Positions 24,446-34,135 of a DNA stretch of 36,344 nt are shown in pieces. The translations under genes were made by a program, and so were the position numbers. Position 1 is the first letter of the stretch, and every line of letters starts with the position of its first letter. Source of the stretch: Gammaproteobacteria bacterium (GTDB taxonomy: Bacteria; Pseudomonadota; Gammaproteobacteria; JACKNK01); contig JACKNJ010000014.1 in NCBI GenBank assembly GCA_024234895.1, forward strand, positions 1 through 36,344. Direction: 5' to 3'. Below the pieces are notes generated by a model. That model did no database searches, was not told the DNA's origin, and saw only the letters and a list, made by a program, of their open reading frames with translations.

Positions 24446-26832
24446 GGCTGGTCGGGGCCTTTGGTGTGGGGCCAGCGCATGATCAGCGTGCGCGGGTCGT
24501 CTTCGTCATCCCATTCGATCAGTTCGGGGAACAGGTAGGCGGGGCTGAGGCCGCCGCGCGCGTCGACGTATTGGGTGTAGCCGAACAGCTCCGCGTCGGC
24601 GGGAAGGAGGTGTCCGTTGACGCGTTCGGTCAGCCAGCGACGTTTGGGGTTGAGCGGGGTGATCGCGACGTCGAGGTCGGGGCGGGTGGCAATGGTGACG
24701 TCATTGGTGGTGTGTAGTTGGTATGTGCAGGCGCCGGTGGATAGGTTCCAGATGCGTATGCCTTCCGCACCTCCACTAACGATTCGGTCGTGATCAAGGA
24801 CGGCGACGGTAGTGATCGGACTTGAATGGCCTTCGAGGGTGTGCACGGAGCGCCATTGGTTGTGGTCGTCGGGGGCCCAGATGCGCAAGGTATGGTCGGT
24901 CGAGGCGCTGACGATGCGGTTGTGATCAAGGACGGCGATGGCGTTGACCGTGGCGGAATGCCCTTCGAGGGTGTGCAAGGAGTGCCACTGGCTGTTCTTC
25001 CCCGGGGCCCAGATGCGCAGGGTGTGGTCATCCGAGGCGCTGACGATACGGTCGTGATCGAGGACGGTGACGGCGGTTACCGGGCCGGAATGCCCTTCGA
25101 GGGTGTTCACGGAGTTCCACTGGCCGTCGTCGCTGGGAACCCATATACGTAAGGTATGGTCGGTCGAGGAGCTGACGATGCGGTCGTGATCCAGGGCGGC
25201 GACAGCGGTCACCGTGTTGGAATGCCCTACGAGGGTGTGCACGGAGCGCCACAGGCCGTCGTCGCCGGTTGCCCAGATGCGGAGGGTGCGGTCGTCGGAA
25301 GCGCTGATGATGCGGTTGTGATCGAGGACGGCCACGGAGGTTACCGTGTTGGAATGCCCTACGAGGGTGTGCATGGAGCGCCACAGGCCGTCGTCGCCGG
25401 TTGCCCAGATGCGCAGGGTGCGGTCGTCGGAAGTACTAACGAGGCGGTCGTGATCAAGGAGAGCGACGGCGCGTACCGAGCGTGATGGTCCTTTGAGAGT
25501 GTGCGCGGAGCGCCAGAGGCCGCCGTCGCCGGAGACCCAGATGCGCAGGGAGTGGTCGTCGGAGGCGCTGACGATGCGGTTGTGATCGAGGACGGCGATG
25601 GCGCGTACCCCGTACGAATTCCCTTCGAGGACGTGCAGGGCGCGCCATAGGCCGTCGTCGCCGTGGGTCCAGATGCGCAGGGAGTGATCGGTGGAGGCGC
25701 TGACGATGCGGTCGTGATCGAGGACGGCGACGGCGGTGACCGGGCCGGAGTGCCCTTCGAGGGTGTGCACGGAACGCCATAGGCCGTCTTCGCCGGGCGC
25801 CCAGATGCGCAGGGTGTGGTCGTCGGAGGCGCTGACGATGTGGTCGTGATCGAGGACGGCGACGGCGCGTACCCAGTCCGAATGCCCTTTGAGGGTGCTC
25901 AGGGAGTGCCACAGGCCGTTTTTGCCGGGGGCCCAGATGCGCAGTGTGCAGTCATTGGAGGCGCTGACGACGCGGTTGCGATCGATGAAGGCGACAGCGG
26001 TGACCGGACCGGAATGCCCTTCGAGGGTGTGCAAGGAGTACCACTGGCTGTTTTTCCCCGGGGCCCAGATGCGCAGGGTGTGGTCATCCGAGGCGCTGAC
26101 GATACGGTCGTGATCGAAGACGGCGATGGCGGTGACCGAGCTGGAATGCCCATTAAGGGTGCGCACGGTGCGCCACAGGCCGTCGTCGCCGAGGGCCGAG
26201 ATCATTAAGTTGTGGTCATCTGAGGCGCTGACGATGCGGTCCTGATCGAGGATGGTGACGGCGTTCACCGGGCGGGAATGCCGCTCGACGGTATACACGG
26301 CGCGCCACAGGCCGTCGTTGTCGGCGGCCCAGATGCGCAGGGTGTGATCGTCCGAGGCGCTGACGAGACTATCGTGATCAAAGACGGCAACGGCGTTGAC
26401 CGAAAGGGAGTGCCCTTCGAGGGTTTGCACGGAGCGCCACAGGCCGTCGTCGCCGGTTGCCCAGATGCGCAGGGAGTGGTCGTCGGAAGCGCTGACGAGG
26501 CGACCGTCGGGTAGCGTGGCGACCGCAGTCGTTCCCTCAGTATGGCCGGTGCGATGCGATTGGGGATAGTTGGATCTGGCGGCGGGGCGAAAAGGATCTA
26601 GCGTTTCTGGTTGCACACCGCGCAGGTTGGCGAGTCTTAGGTCGACCGCCGGGTCCAGGTAGGCTTCGCGCAGATCCATACCGCGAAGATAACTGCCTCG
26701 CAGATCGACACCGCGCAGAACGAGGCCGATCGCGCCACAGGCCTCGGCGCGAATCTGTATTGTTTCTGGTTGATGGGGTGGGTTAACGTGGCGACACAGC
26801 AGTTCCAGAGCTCGGCGAAGGCGGTCAGACAT
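24442..26832 (-). CDS. Pentapeptide-repeat plus 14-blade WD40-like propeller protein
   Basis: 796 aa, cytoplasmic by sequence (no signal or helix). Residues 1-35 are helical; 36-75 hold pentapeptide-like A(D/N)LXX repeats (VDLRGSYLRGMDLREAYL). Residues about 99-711 are 14 WD40-type blades of 44 residues with consensus V.AVAVLDHDRIVSASDDHTL then RIWA..DDGLWRS.HTLEGHS; 14 blades make two seven-bladed propellers. Residues 712-796 are a non-repeated tail with an acidic cluster (WDDEDDP). Blades are almost identical apart from a few positions. Overlaps the KAP NTPase gene by 8 nt and the membrane protein gene by 4 nt. Probably the recognition or scaffold part of the cassette; ligand unknown. Confidence 0.85.
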   Translation of the reverse strand: MSDRLRRALELLCRHVNPPHQPETIQIRAEACGAIGLVLRGVDLRGSYLRGMDLREAYLDPAVDLRLANLRGVQPETLDPFRPAARSNYPQSHRTGHTEGTTAVATLPDGRLVSASDDHSLRIWATGDDGLWRSVQTLEGHSLSVNAVAVFDHDSLVSASDDHTLRIWAADNDGLWRAVYTVERHSRPVNAVTILDQDRIVSASDDHNLMISALGDDGLWRTVRTLNGHSSSVTAIAVFDHDRIVSASDDHTLRIWAPGKNSQWYSLHTLEGHSGPVTAVAFIDRNRVVSASNDCTLRIWAPGKNGLWHSLSTLKGHSDWVRAVAVLDHDHIVSASDDHTLRIWAPGEDGLWRSVHTLEGHSGPVTAVAVLDHDRIVSASTDHSLRIWTHGDDGLWRALHVLEGNSYGVRAIAVLDHNRIVSASDDHSLRIWVSGDGGLWRSAHTLKGPSRSVRAVALLDHDRLVSTSDDRTLRIWATGDDGLWRSMHTLVGHSNTVTSVAVLDHNRIISASDDRTLRIWATGDDGLWRSVHTLVGHSNTVTAVAALDHDRIVSSSTDHTLRIWVPSDDGQWNSVNTLEGHSGPVTAVTVLDHDRIVSASDDHTLRIWAPGKNSQWHSLHTLEGHSATVNAIAVLDHNRIVSASTDHTLRIWAPDDHNQWRSVHTLEGHSSPITTVAVLDHDRIVSGGAEGIRIWNLSTGACTYQLHTTNDVTIATRPDLDVAITPLNPKRRWLTERVNGHLLPADAELFGYTQYVDARGGLSPAYLFPELIEWDDEDDPRTLIMRWPHTKGPDQP
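24700..26538 (-). repeat. Coding tandem repeat, 14 units of 132 bp
   Basis: The WD40-like blades are encoded by tandem units of exactly 132 bp, similar at the DNA level as well as in protein (the complement of CTCGATCACGACCGCATCGT-like strings recurs through the array). Such arrays gain, lose and convert units by recombination. Confidence 0.88.
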
Positions 26833-28645
26833 CTTGTGACACCTTCGTGGAACCGGGCGCTGCCACTCTTATTAGCAAGCCGGTCTCCCGATAAAGCCGT
26901 TGCAGTTGGCTGGAGGAAAGGTAGTTGGCGAGTTGGCTGAGCCATTCAAGGTTGGTCGCGAAGCCTTCGCTGTCCGCGTTAAGCAGTCGATTGAGCAAGC
27001 GTTGGAAGTCCTTGTCGCCGAGCACTGTGCCCTGTAGTTCCGGCATGCCGAGCGCGGAGACCCAGTTGCCCTCGCTGTCGCTGAACAGCAGTTCGAGGAA
27101 TTGCGCGATGTCGGTGATCTGTGCGGCGGGGCGCTGTTCGTCGACGGCGTTGGTGAAGCGGGAGACCTCGCCGCCCAGGCTGAAATAGCTCGCGGGGTTT
27201 CTGCTGTCGCTCTCCGGCCCGAAGCGGACCACGTTGGTGGGTTCGAAGCCGGTGCGGCTGGCGCGGGCCTCGCAGATCAACGCGAGGATGGGGCGGTGGT
27301 GACGGTCGAAGGTATTGCGATCAGCCTGTTTGGCGTCTGCCAGCCCGGCTTTAAGGGTCTCCGCGAAATCGTCGCGTTGCCAGTGTCCGTCGTGCCCCTG
27401 CGCCCATTCGTGGAGCAGCGTGAGCAGGCCGGGGTAGTGCTTGCGGGCGTGGCGGTACAGCGCCGGGGCGAACAGTTGCAGCAGGGTCAGGCGGGCCAGC
27501 GTTAGGACGTCGAAGTCCCGCCAGCCGCGTTCGCGCGCGGCCTCCATCTGCAACTCCAGCAACTCGACCGCGCGGATCAGCTTGCGCGGCACCGGCGGGA
27601 TCGCGCCGACGAACAGGTCGAGCAGCGCGTTATCGGGGCGGGGCGCGGATTTGTCGCGTCGGGTCGACCTGTTGGGGTCATTCACGTCGCGTTCGGTTTG
27701 GTCTCGGTCCTGGAACAGCGGGAAGCGGTGCAGGAATTCCCGGATCTCGGCGGGCGTTGGTGCTGGCAGCCGGAACGGCAGGTGGATGATCTTTTCCAGG
27801 TACTCGGCGCCGGTGATCGGTGGGCGCACGTCCTTCTCGCCGTGGCTGTTGAACAGGTAATCCTTGTAGCGGTGCTGCACGCCGCGTTCGACTACCTCGT
27901 CGTCGAGCGCGATCACGAAGGCGCAGCCCTCGACATCGAGGAACAGCTTGATGGATTCGAGCATCTCGACCGCCTTCTCGGGCAGGCAGCGGTCCAGGTC
28001 GTCGATCAGGAACAGCAGGTTCAGGCGGGTGCCGTCGCCGCCGCCCCGGGTGAGGGCTTCGAGGCGTTGTTCGAAGTCGAAGTAGTGGGAGCTGAGCGCG
28101 GTCAGCGGGTCTTTTTCGTCTGATGGTTCGTTGCCTTCGTCGAGCAGCGCCTTGGCCTGGTCGATGCCGGCCTTGGGGTCGATGTTCATGTCGCCGACGC
28201 CGGGGATGCCGACGCGGGCCTTGAACATGCTGAGGAAGGACAGCGCGGCGATGCCGGTGAAGCGGGCGGCTTTTTGCACCTGTTCGAGCATTTCGCCGGT
28301 GATCTGCTGTTCCGGGGTCAGGTCGGGCTTGAGGCGGGCGCGCAGCGCGAGTTCGGTCTTCTTCAGCAACGGCACGATCAGGTGTTGTTCCTTCTCGTAG
28401 CGCCAGGGGTTGAAGCGGACCGGGATGGTCAGCGTGGCGCGGTCCGGGCCGGGTCTGTCGAAGCCGCTGCCGACCGCTTCGAGCAGGGTGCTCTTGCCGC
28501 TGCCCCATTCGCCGAAGATGCCGATGACCAGGGAGCGGTCGGCGCCCGGCGAGGGCGCGCGGAAATGCCGCTCGATCCGCTCCCGCATGCGCTGGGAGAG
28601 GTCCGCGTAGCCGAAGGCGGGGGCGTTTTCCTTTGTCGGTTCCAT
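26825..28645 (-). CDS. KAP-family P-loop NTPase
   Basis: 606-aa NTPase of the KAP group (named for Kidins220/ARMS and PifA), STAND-related ATPases that act at membranes; PifA excludes phage T7. Walker A GEWGSGKS is at residues 45-52, preceded by SLVIGIFG; Walker B LLFLIDDLDRC at 210-220; the KAP-specific GAEYLEKIIHLPFRLP at 279-294. Typical members carry membrane helices between the Walker motifs; here only a weak hydrophobic patch (GIAALSFLSMF, about 131-141) is seen, so the partner membrane protein may supply the anchor. The C-terminal half is helical without recognised domain. First gene of the three-gene overlapping cassette; ATG 28645 lacks an obvious ribosome site. Confidence 0.9.
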   Translation of the reverse strand: MEPTKENAPAFGYADLSQRMRERIERHFRAPSPGADRSLVIGIFGEWGSGKSTLLEAVGSGFDRPGPDRATLTIPVRFNPWRYEKEQHLIVPLLKKTELALRARLKPDLTPEQQITGEMLEQVQKAARFTGIAALSFLSMFKARVGIPGVGDMNIDPKAGIDQAKALLDEGNEPSDEKDPLTALSSHYFDFEQRLEALTRGGGDGTRLNLLFLIDDLDRCLPEKAVEMLESIKLFLDVEGCAFVIALDDEVVERGVQHRYKDYLFNSHGEKDVRPPITGAEYLEKIIHLPFRLPAPTPAEIREFLHRFPLFQDRDQTERDVNDPNRSTRRDKSAPRPDNALLDLFVGAIPPVPRKLIRAVELLELQMEAARERGWRDFDVLTLARLTLLQLFAPALYRHARKHYPGLLTLLHEWAQGHDGHWQRDDFAETLKAGLADAKQADRNTFDRHHRPILALICEARASRTGFEPTNVVRFGPESDSRNPASYFSLGGEVSRFTNAVDEQRPAAQITDIAQFLELLFSDSEGNWVSALGMPELQGTVLGDKDFQRLLNRLLNADSEGFATNLEWLSQLANYLSSSQLQRLYRETGLLIRVAAPGSTKVSQDV

Positions 28646-28739
28646 GTGCGTTCGCGGCGGGGCGTGACGCGGGGACTATGCCGCGCGAGGGCGGGGCGGG
28701 CAATGCGCGGGGATGATCGGCGGTTCGTTGCGAGCGGAC

Positions 28740-28783
28740 GTAGGGTGCGTCGAACGTGCGATTGGTGCGCACGGCGCATCTAC
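28740..28783. repeat. Degenerate GTAGGGTGCGC-family palindrome
   Basis: Starts GTAGGGTGCG and ends GCGCATCTAC; imperfect arms, related to the perfect element at 22788-22853. Confidence 0.55.
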
Positions 28784-28803
28784 GGGGCTTCGTTCGGGGC
28801 TGG

Positions 28804-28854
28804 CTTCGGCTCCGCTCAGCCAGCGCGGGGGGCGGTCGCTGAGCGGAGTCGAAG
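28804..28854. repeat. Palindrome, CTTCGGCTCCGCTCAGC family
   Basis: Arms CTTCGGCTCCGCTCAGC (28804-28820) and GCTGAGCGGAGTCGAAG (28838-28854), one mismatch. Related copies at 29211-29259, 33929-33945 (single arm) and inside 34000-34095. Confidence 0.85.
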
Positions 28855-28860
28855 TCCCGG

Positions 28861-28971
28861 TGGATCGGCAAAGCGAAGCGTGCCCATCGCAAGACCCACG
28901 GCGATCAGCGGTCGTCGGAAAGAGTGGGCTTGTTGCGATGGGCGCGTCCCTGCGGTCCTTTGCCCATCCTA
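28861..28971. repeat. Degenerate GTAGGATGGGCAAAG-family palindrome
   Basis: Left part GGCAAAGCGAAGCGTGCCCA from 28867, right part TGCGATGGGCGCG...TTTGCCCATCCTA to 28971. The outer left end has decayed. It is in the same gap as the better copy at 29082. Confidence 0.75.
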
Positions 28972-29000
28972 TGGGCTTCGGTCGCCTCTGGTCGTTCGTG

Positions 29001-29066
29001 TGGGAGCGGCGTCCCGCCGCGATACGACCTCGCTCAATGCCCCATCGCGGCGAGACGCCGCTCCCA
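29001..29066. repeat. REP-like palindrome, TGGGAGCGGCGTCCCGCC family
   Basis: 22-bp arms 29001-29022 and 29045-29066 with one mismatch. Same family as 17111-17184. Confidence 0.85.
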
Positions 29067-29081
29067 TCTGTCGGGCGGTTC

Positions 29082-29182
29082 GTAGGATGGGCAAAGGACC
29101 AACGGGACGTGCCCATCGCGGACGGTCGGTGGGGACATGGTGCGGGCCTAGCGATGGGCACGCTGCGCTTTGCCCAGCCTAC
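29082..29182. repeat. Palindromic repeat, GTAGGATGGGCAAAG family (right copy)
   Basis: Outer arms GTAGGATGGGCAAAG and CTTTGCCCAGCCTAC (one mismatch), inner arms CGTGCCCATCG / CGATGGGCACG. Its first 38 nt and the 4 nt before them are identical to the copy left of the KAP cassette. Confidence 0.88.
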
Positions 29183-29210
29183 GAACTACGGGGGCTGCGT
29201 TCGGGGCTGG

Positions 29211-29259
29211 CTTCGGCTCCGCTCAGCCAGCGGGGGGTGTTCGCTGAGCGGAGTCGAAG
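29211..29259. repeat. Palindrome, CTTCGGCTCCGCTCAGC family
   Basis: Arms 29211-29227 and 29243-29259 (one mismatch), second copy of the element at 28804-28854, ending about 20 nt from the ABC-F stop codon. Confidence 0.85.
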
Positions 29260-29278
29260 CGAATCGCGTTGCGGGCCG

Positions 29279-31168
<1,890 letters not shown>

Positions 31169-31667
31169 GGGAAAGCCAGACCGGGGGACGAGGAGGCGCG
31201 ATTATCCTGGAATCGGTGGGCGCGTGATATCGCGGGAAGCGGTCGATCGACAGGGGTTTGTGCACAGAAGGGTGTTGACCGGGAATATGCCCGGTGTTAG
31301 CTGCCGGGAATTCATCAAGAACTCGCTAATAAACTGTAATTAATTGATTTGTATTGGAATTGTTGTTCTGCTGCTTTTGTGACCAATCCGTTGCAGAGCC
31401 TGTCGCCATGCGCGTTTCGGGGGTTGTTCCAACAGTCATCCACAATGTTATCCACAGGGTTTGTGGAAACCCCGGGAAACCTCTTTGGGCTGATGGGTTT
31501 GGGCGAGCTTCTGATAATTCACTTTAAGTTCGGTGGGGGTGGAGCGGCGATGTTGCCCGGTCATCGCCCGTCGACGGCCTGTCGCCAGCCTGACCGGCAC
31601 GGTTACAGTGCGCGCGAGGGTTTTCCGCCGATGCCGGTCTTGCAGCGGGAATCGTGAGGAGATCGAT
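31169..31667. other. Divergent intergenic region with AT-rich patch and DnaA boxes
   Basis: 499 nt between the divergent Uup and sensor kinase genes. Positions 31310-31375 are markedly AT-rich. A perfect DnaA box TTATCCACA lies at 31448-31456, with a near match TCATCCACA at 31436-31444 and TGTGGAAAC at 31462-31470. No supported gene; promoters for both neighbours must be here but I cannot single them out. Confidence 0.55.
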
Positions 31668-33575
31668 GTGTCGCGTTCGTCCAGCCTGAAGTTCCAGATC
31701 ACCGTGGCCCTGCTGCTGCTGCTCGCGCTGTTCACCGGGGCGATCGTGTTCACGCTGCATCATCTGGCGCGCTATCACGACGACGCGGTCACCTTGCGGG
31801 TGGCCGAGTCGCTGGATTTCTCGGTGCAGCGGCTGCTCGCCCAGGGGCAGAACTACCTCGCCAACGCGCCGCGCGATTACGAGACCTACTACCGCGACGT
31901 GAAGCTCTATTACCGCGACCTGGAGGATCACCTCGACAGCATCCAGGCGGCCATCCACGGCTTCGCGACCGGCATGTTGCCGATGCACCTGGAGGGCCTC
32001 GATGGCGACATGGAACTGCACCTGCCCGGGCATGTCCGGGAGCGCGTGAAGGCGCTGGAGGAGCACTGGATGGAGTACGTCGCGGGCCTGCGCGAGCGCC
32101 TCGGCGACGACCCCGTGGAGCCGCGTCTGGAATGGGCTGCCGAGCACATCGTGATGCACACGCCGCCCTTGGCGGTCGAGGTCACGGACATGGTGCAGTC
32201 GCTGCGGGCCTCCCTGAACACGCATCAGGCCGAGATCGCGCGGGTCAACCGCGTCGTGCTGATCATCGCGGCGGTGTTCGCGGTGGCGATCGTGATCTGG
32301 TTCCTGATGCGCGTGGTGCGCCCGCTGGCGTCGGCGGCGGATGCCTACGAGCGGGTCGCGCGCGGCGATTTCGGCCACCAGATCGCGATCGGTCGGAGCG
32401 ACGAGATCGGCCACATGACCATGGCCTTCAACACCCTGTCGCGGCGTCTGCACGCCCTGTTCGGGTTGATCGACCGCTTGCAGACCGGCGCGGACCTGCG
32501 CTCCACGCTGGCGACCGCCGGTCGCGAACTCGGCCCCCTGCTGCCGCTGGACTGGCTGGGTGTGGTGCTGTGCGCGGGGGGCGACGCCGAGCGCGCCCGC
32601 ATCGCCGCCTGGTGGAGTCCGGACGAAGCGCGCCGGCTGGACAGTCTCTGGCTGCCGCTGGACAACGGCGAGGCCCTGGCGGAGGCGCTGACCGCCAGCC
32701 ATCCGCGCCGCATCGGCGTACCGGCCGCGCTGGCCGGGATGGGTTTGAACACCGCCCTGGTGTTGCCCTTGCGCGAGTTCAGCGATCTGGAAGGTGCGCT
32801 GGTGTTCGCCAGCGCGGACGCCGATGCCTATCAGGACGAGCACCTCGAACTGCTGCGCAACCTCGCGCCGCTGCTCGCGCACACCTTCAGCCGCACGCTG
32901 CAATTCCTCGACAACGAACGCCTCGCCGCGCTCGGCCAGTTCGTGTCCGGCATCGTGCATGAGATCCGCAATCCGCTCTCGACCATCAACCTCGCGCTGG
33001 ATTACATCGATGGTCGCGAAGAACTGCCCGATGCCACCCGCCGCCGCGCGGGTCTGGCGGTCGGCGAGGCGCGCCGCATGGAGCGCCTGCTGCAGGACAT
33101 CCTGCTCTACGCCAAGCCGGTCAGCCTGCAAACCCGCAAGGTGATGCTGGCCGACCTGCTGGCTGAGTTCGTGCGCGCGCAGGGCGATCTGCCGGCCGCG
33201 CGCGGGCAGACGCTGGCCCTGGAAATCGAACAGGCGGCCTGCGCCGAGATCGATGTCGACCGCGTGCAGCAGGTGTTGCTGAATCTGCTGCGCAACGCCT
33301 GCGAAGCCGCGCCGGCGGACGGTGCGATCGTGCTGCGGCTGATGAATGCGGACGGCCTGGCCCGCATCGAGATGCACAACGGCGGCGCGCCGATCCCGGA
33401 TCATGTCCGCGAGCGGCTGTTCGAGCCGTTCTTCACGACCCGCGCGCAGGGCACCGGCCTGGGACTGTCGATCGTGCGGCGACTGGTGGAGGCGCACGGC
33501 GGCGTCATGGAGATAGAATCGGACGCCACCCACGGCACCCGGTTCCGGGTGTGCCTGCCCGCCGTCACCTGTTGA
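31668..33575 (+). CDS. HAMP/HisKA sensor histidine kinase
   Basis: 635-aa membrane sensor kinase without an adjacent response regulator. Helix 1 (about 10-30), a roughly 165-residue extracytoplasmic helical sensor, helix 2 (about 197-216), HAMP (about 217-270), a GAF-like section (about 285-425), then HisKA with the H-box SGIVHEIRNPLSTINLAL and HATPase with N-box NLLRNACEAAP and G2 GTGLGLSIVRRLVEAHGG. The H-box style (HEIRNPL) is that of NtrB/ZraS-like kinases. GTG 31668 is chosen because GAGGAG sits 6 nt upstream; the frame is open 45 codons further but without coding character. It ends 9 nt before a small exported protein gene. Confidence 0.87.
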   Translation: MSRSSSLKFQITVALLLLLALFTGAIVFTLHHLARYHDDAVTLRVAESLDFSVQRLLAQGQNYLANAPRDYETYYRDVKLYYRDLEDHLDSIQAAIHGFATGMLPMHLEGLDGDMELHLPGHVRERVKALEEHWMEYVAGLRERLGDDPVEPRLEWAAEHIVMHTPPLAVEVTDMVQSLRASLNTHQAEIARVNRVVLIIAAVFAVAIVIWFLMRVVRPLASAADAYERVARGDFGHQIAIGRSDEIGHMTMAFNTLSRRLHALFGLIDRLQTGADLRSTLATAGRELGPLLPLDWLGVVLCAGGDAERARIAAWWSPDEARRLDSLWLPLDNGEALAEALTASHPRRIGVPAALAGMGLNTALVLPLREFSDLEGALVFASADADAYQDEHLELLRNLAPLLAHTFSRTLQFLDNERLAALGQFVSGIVHEIRNPLSTINLALDYIDGREELPDATRRRAGLAVGEARRMERLLQDILLYAKPVSLQTRKVMLADLLAEFVRAQGDLPAARGQTLALEIEQAACAEIDVDRVQQVLLNLLRNACEAAPADGAIVLRLMNADGLARIEMHNGGAPIPDHVRERLFEPFFTTRAQGTGLGLSIVRRLVEAHGGVMEIESDATHGTRFRVCLPAVTC

Positions 33576-33584
33576 GATTCGCCG

Positions 33585-33890
33585 ATGAACCTGCGTTCCC
33601 TCGCCGCGTTGTGCGCGGCCGCCCTGCTTCCCCTGACCGCCAATGCCGACCGCCTTTGCGATGCCCAGGGCGAGGCCTTGATCACCCGTTTCGCCGCCGA
33701 TGTGACGCCCGCGCCCAGCCGGGAGCAGCTCGATCAGATGCGCGGCATCGCGCAGGAACTCTGCGAGGCGCAGACCGCCCAGACCGGCGCGCCGCCGGCG
33801 CCCGAGGGTTACGCCGACTGGTTCACCTACTTCATGCTCAACAAGCAGCCCGAGAAGGCAGGCAACAAGCGCCTGAAGAGTCTCAAGTAG
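33585..33890 (+). CDS. Small exported protein of unknown function
   Basis: 101 aa with a signal peptide (LRSLAALCAAALLPLTANA, cleavage before DR). The mature chain of about 80 residues has two cysteines (RLCDAQG and QELCEAQ), probably a disulfide joining two helices, and a basic C-terminus (KAGNKRLKSLK). Family not recognised. ATG 33585 is 9 nt after the kinase stop, so it is probably cotranscribed with it. Confidence 0.65.
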   Translation: MNLRSLAALCAAALLPLTANADRLCDAQGEALITRFAADVTPAPSREQLDQMRGIAQELCEAQTAQTGAPPAPEGYADWFTYFMLNKQPEKAGNKRLKSLK

Positions 33891-33928
33891 GCGCGGCGTC
33901 CCGCCCGCGATACAAGCTGCCCGCGTAG

Positions 33929-33945
33929 GCTGAGCGGAGTCGAAG
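33929..33945. repeat. Single arm of the GCTGAGCGGAGTCGAAG family
   Basis: One 17-nt arm without its partner nearby, an orphan half of the element seen at 28804 and 29211. Confidence 0.6.
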
Positions 33946-33999
33946 CCGGCCGGTCACGGAGCGCGGGCCAGGTCGGGTGAAAGACTTCCGCGAGGCTTG

Positions 34000-34095
34000 C
34001 TCACCGTAGGAGCGGCTTCAGCCGCGATCGGCTGGCTTCGACTCCGCTCAGCCAGCGGTTGTGCCGATCGCGGCTGAAGCCGCTCCTACGGTGAG
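34000..34095. repeat. Nested palindrome: GTAGGAGCGGC element with another family in its loop
   Basis: Perfect 33-bp arms (34000-34032 and 34063-34095) of the GTAGGAGCGGCTTCAGCC family. The 30-nt loop is made of TGGCTTCGACTCCGCTCAGC-type sequence from the second family, itself an imperfect hairpin. Confidence 0.9.
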
Positions 34096-34135
34096 GTGGC
34101 ATCTTTCGATCGGGGGGAGGGAAGTGTCGCCCGCT

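Larger units (their letters stand above)
28646..29278. other. Repeat-rich spacer upstream of the KAP cassette
   Basis: 633 nt with no supported gene, filled by at least six palindromic elements of four families (listed separately). The KAP promoter should lie in its left part (28646-28740), but I see no strong -35/-10 pair there. Confidence 0.8.

Noticed and set aside
24700..26538. Regular 132-bp repeats considered as a CRISPR array or satellite
   Set aside because: Period is too long and repeats have no spacers; they encode WD40-like blades in one continuous frame.
31533..31667. N-terminal 45-codon extension of the sensor kinase
   Set aside because: Arg/Cys-rich without coding character; GTG 31668 has a strong GAGGAG site and starts just before the membrane helix.
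31524..33533. Minus-strand open frame opposite the sensor kinase
   Set aside because: The plus strand carries all kinase motifs and a ribosome site.
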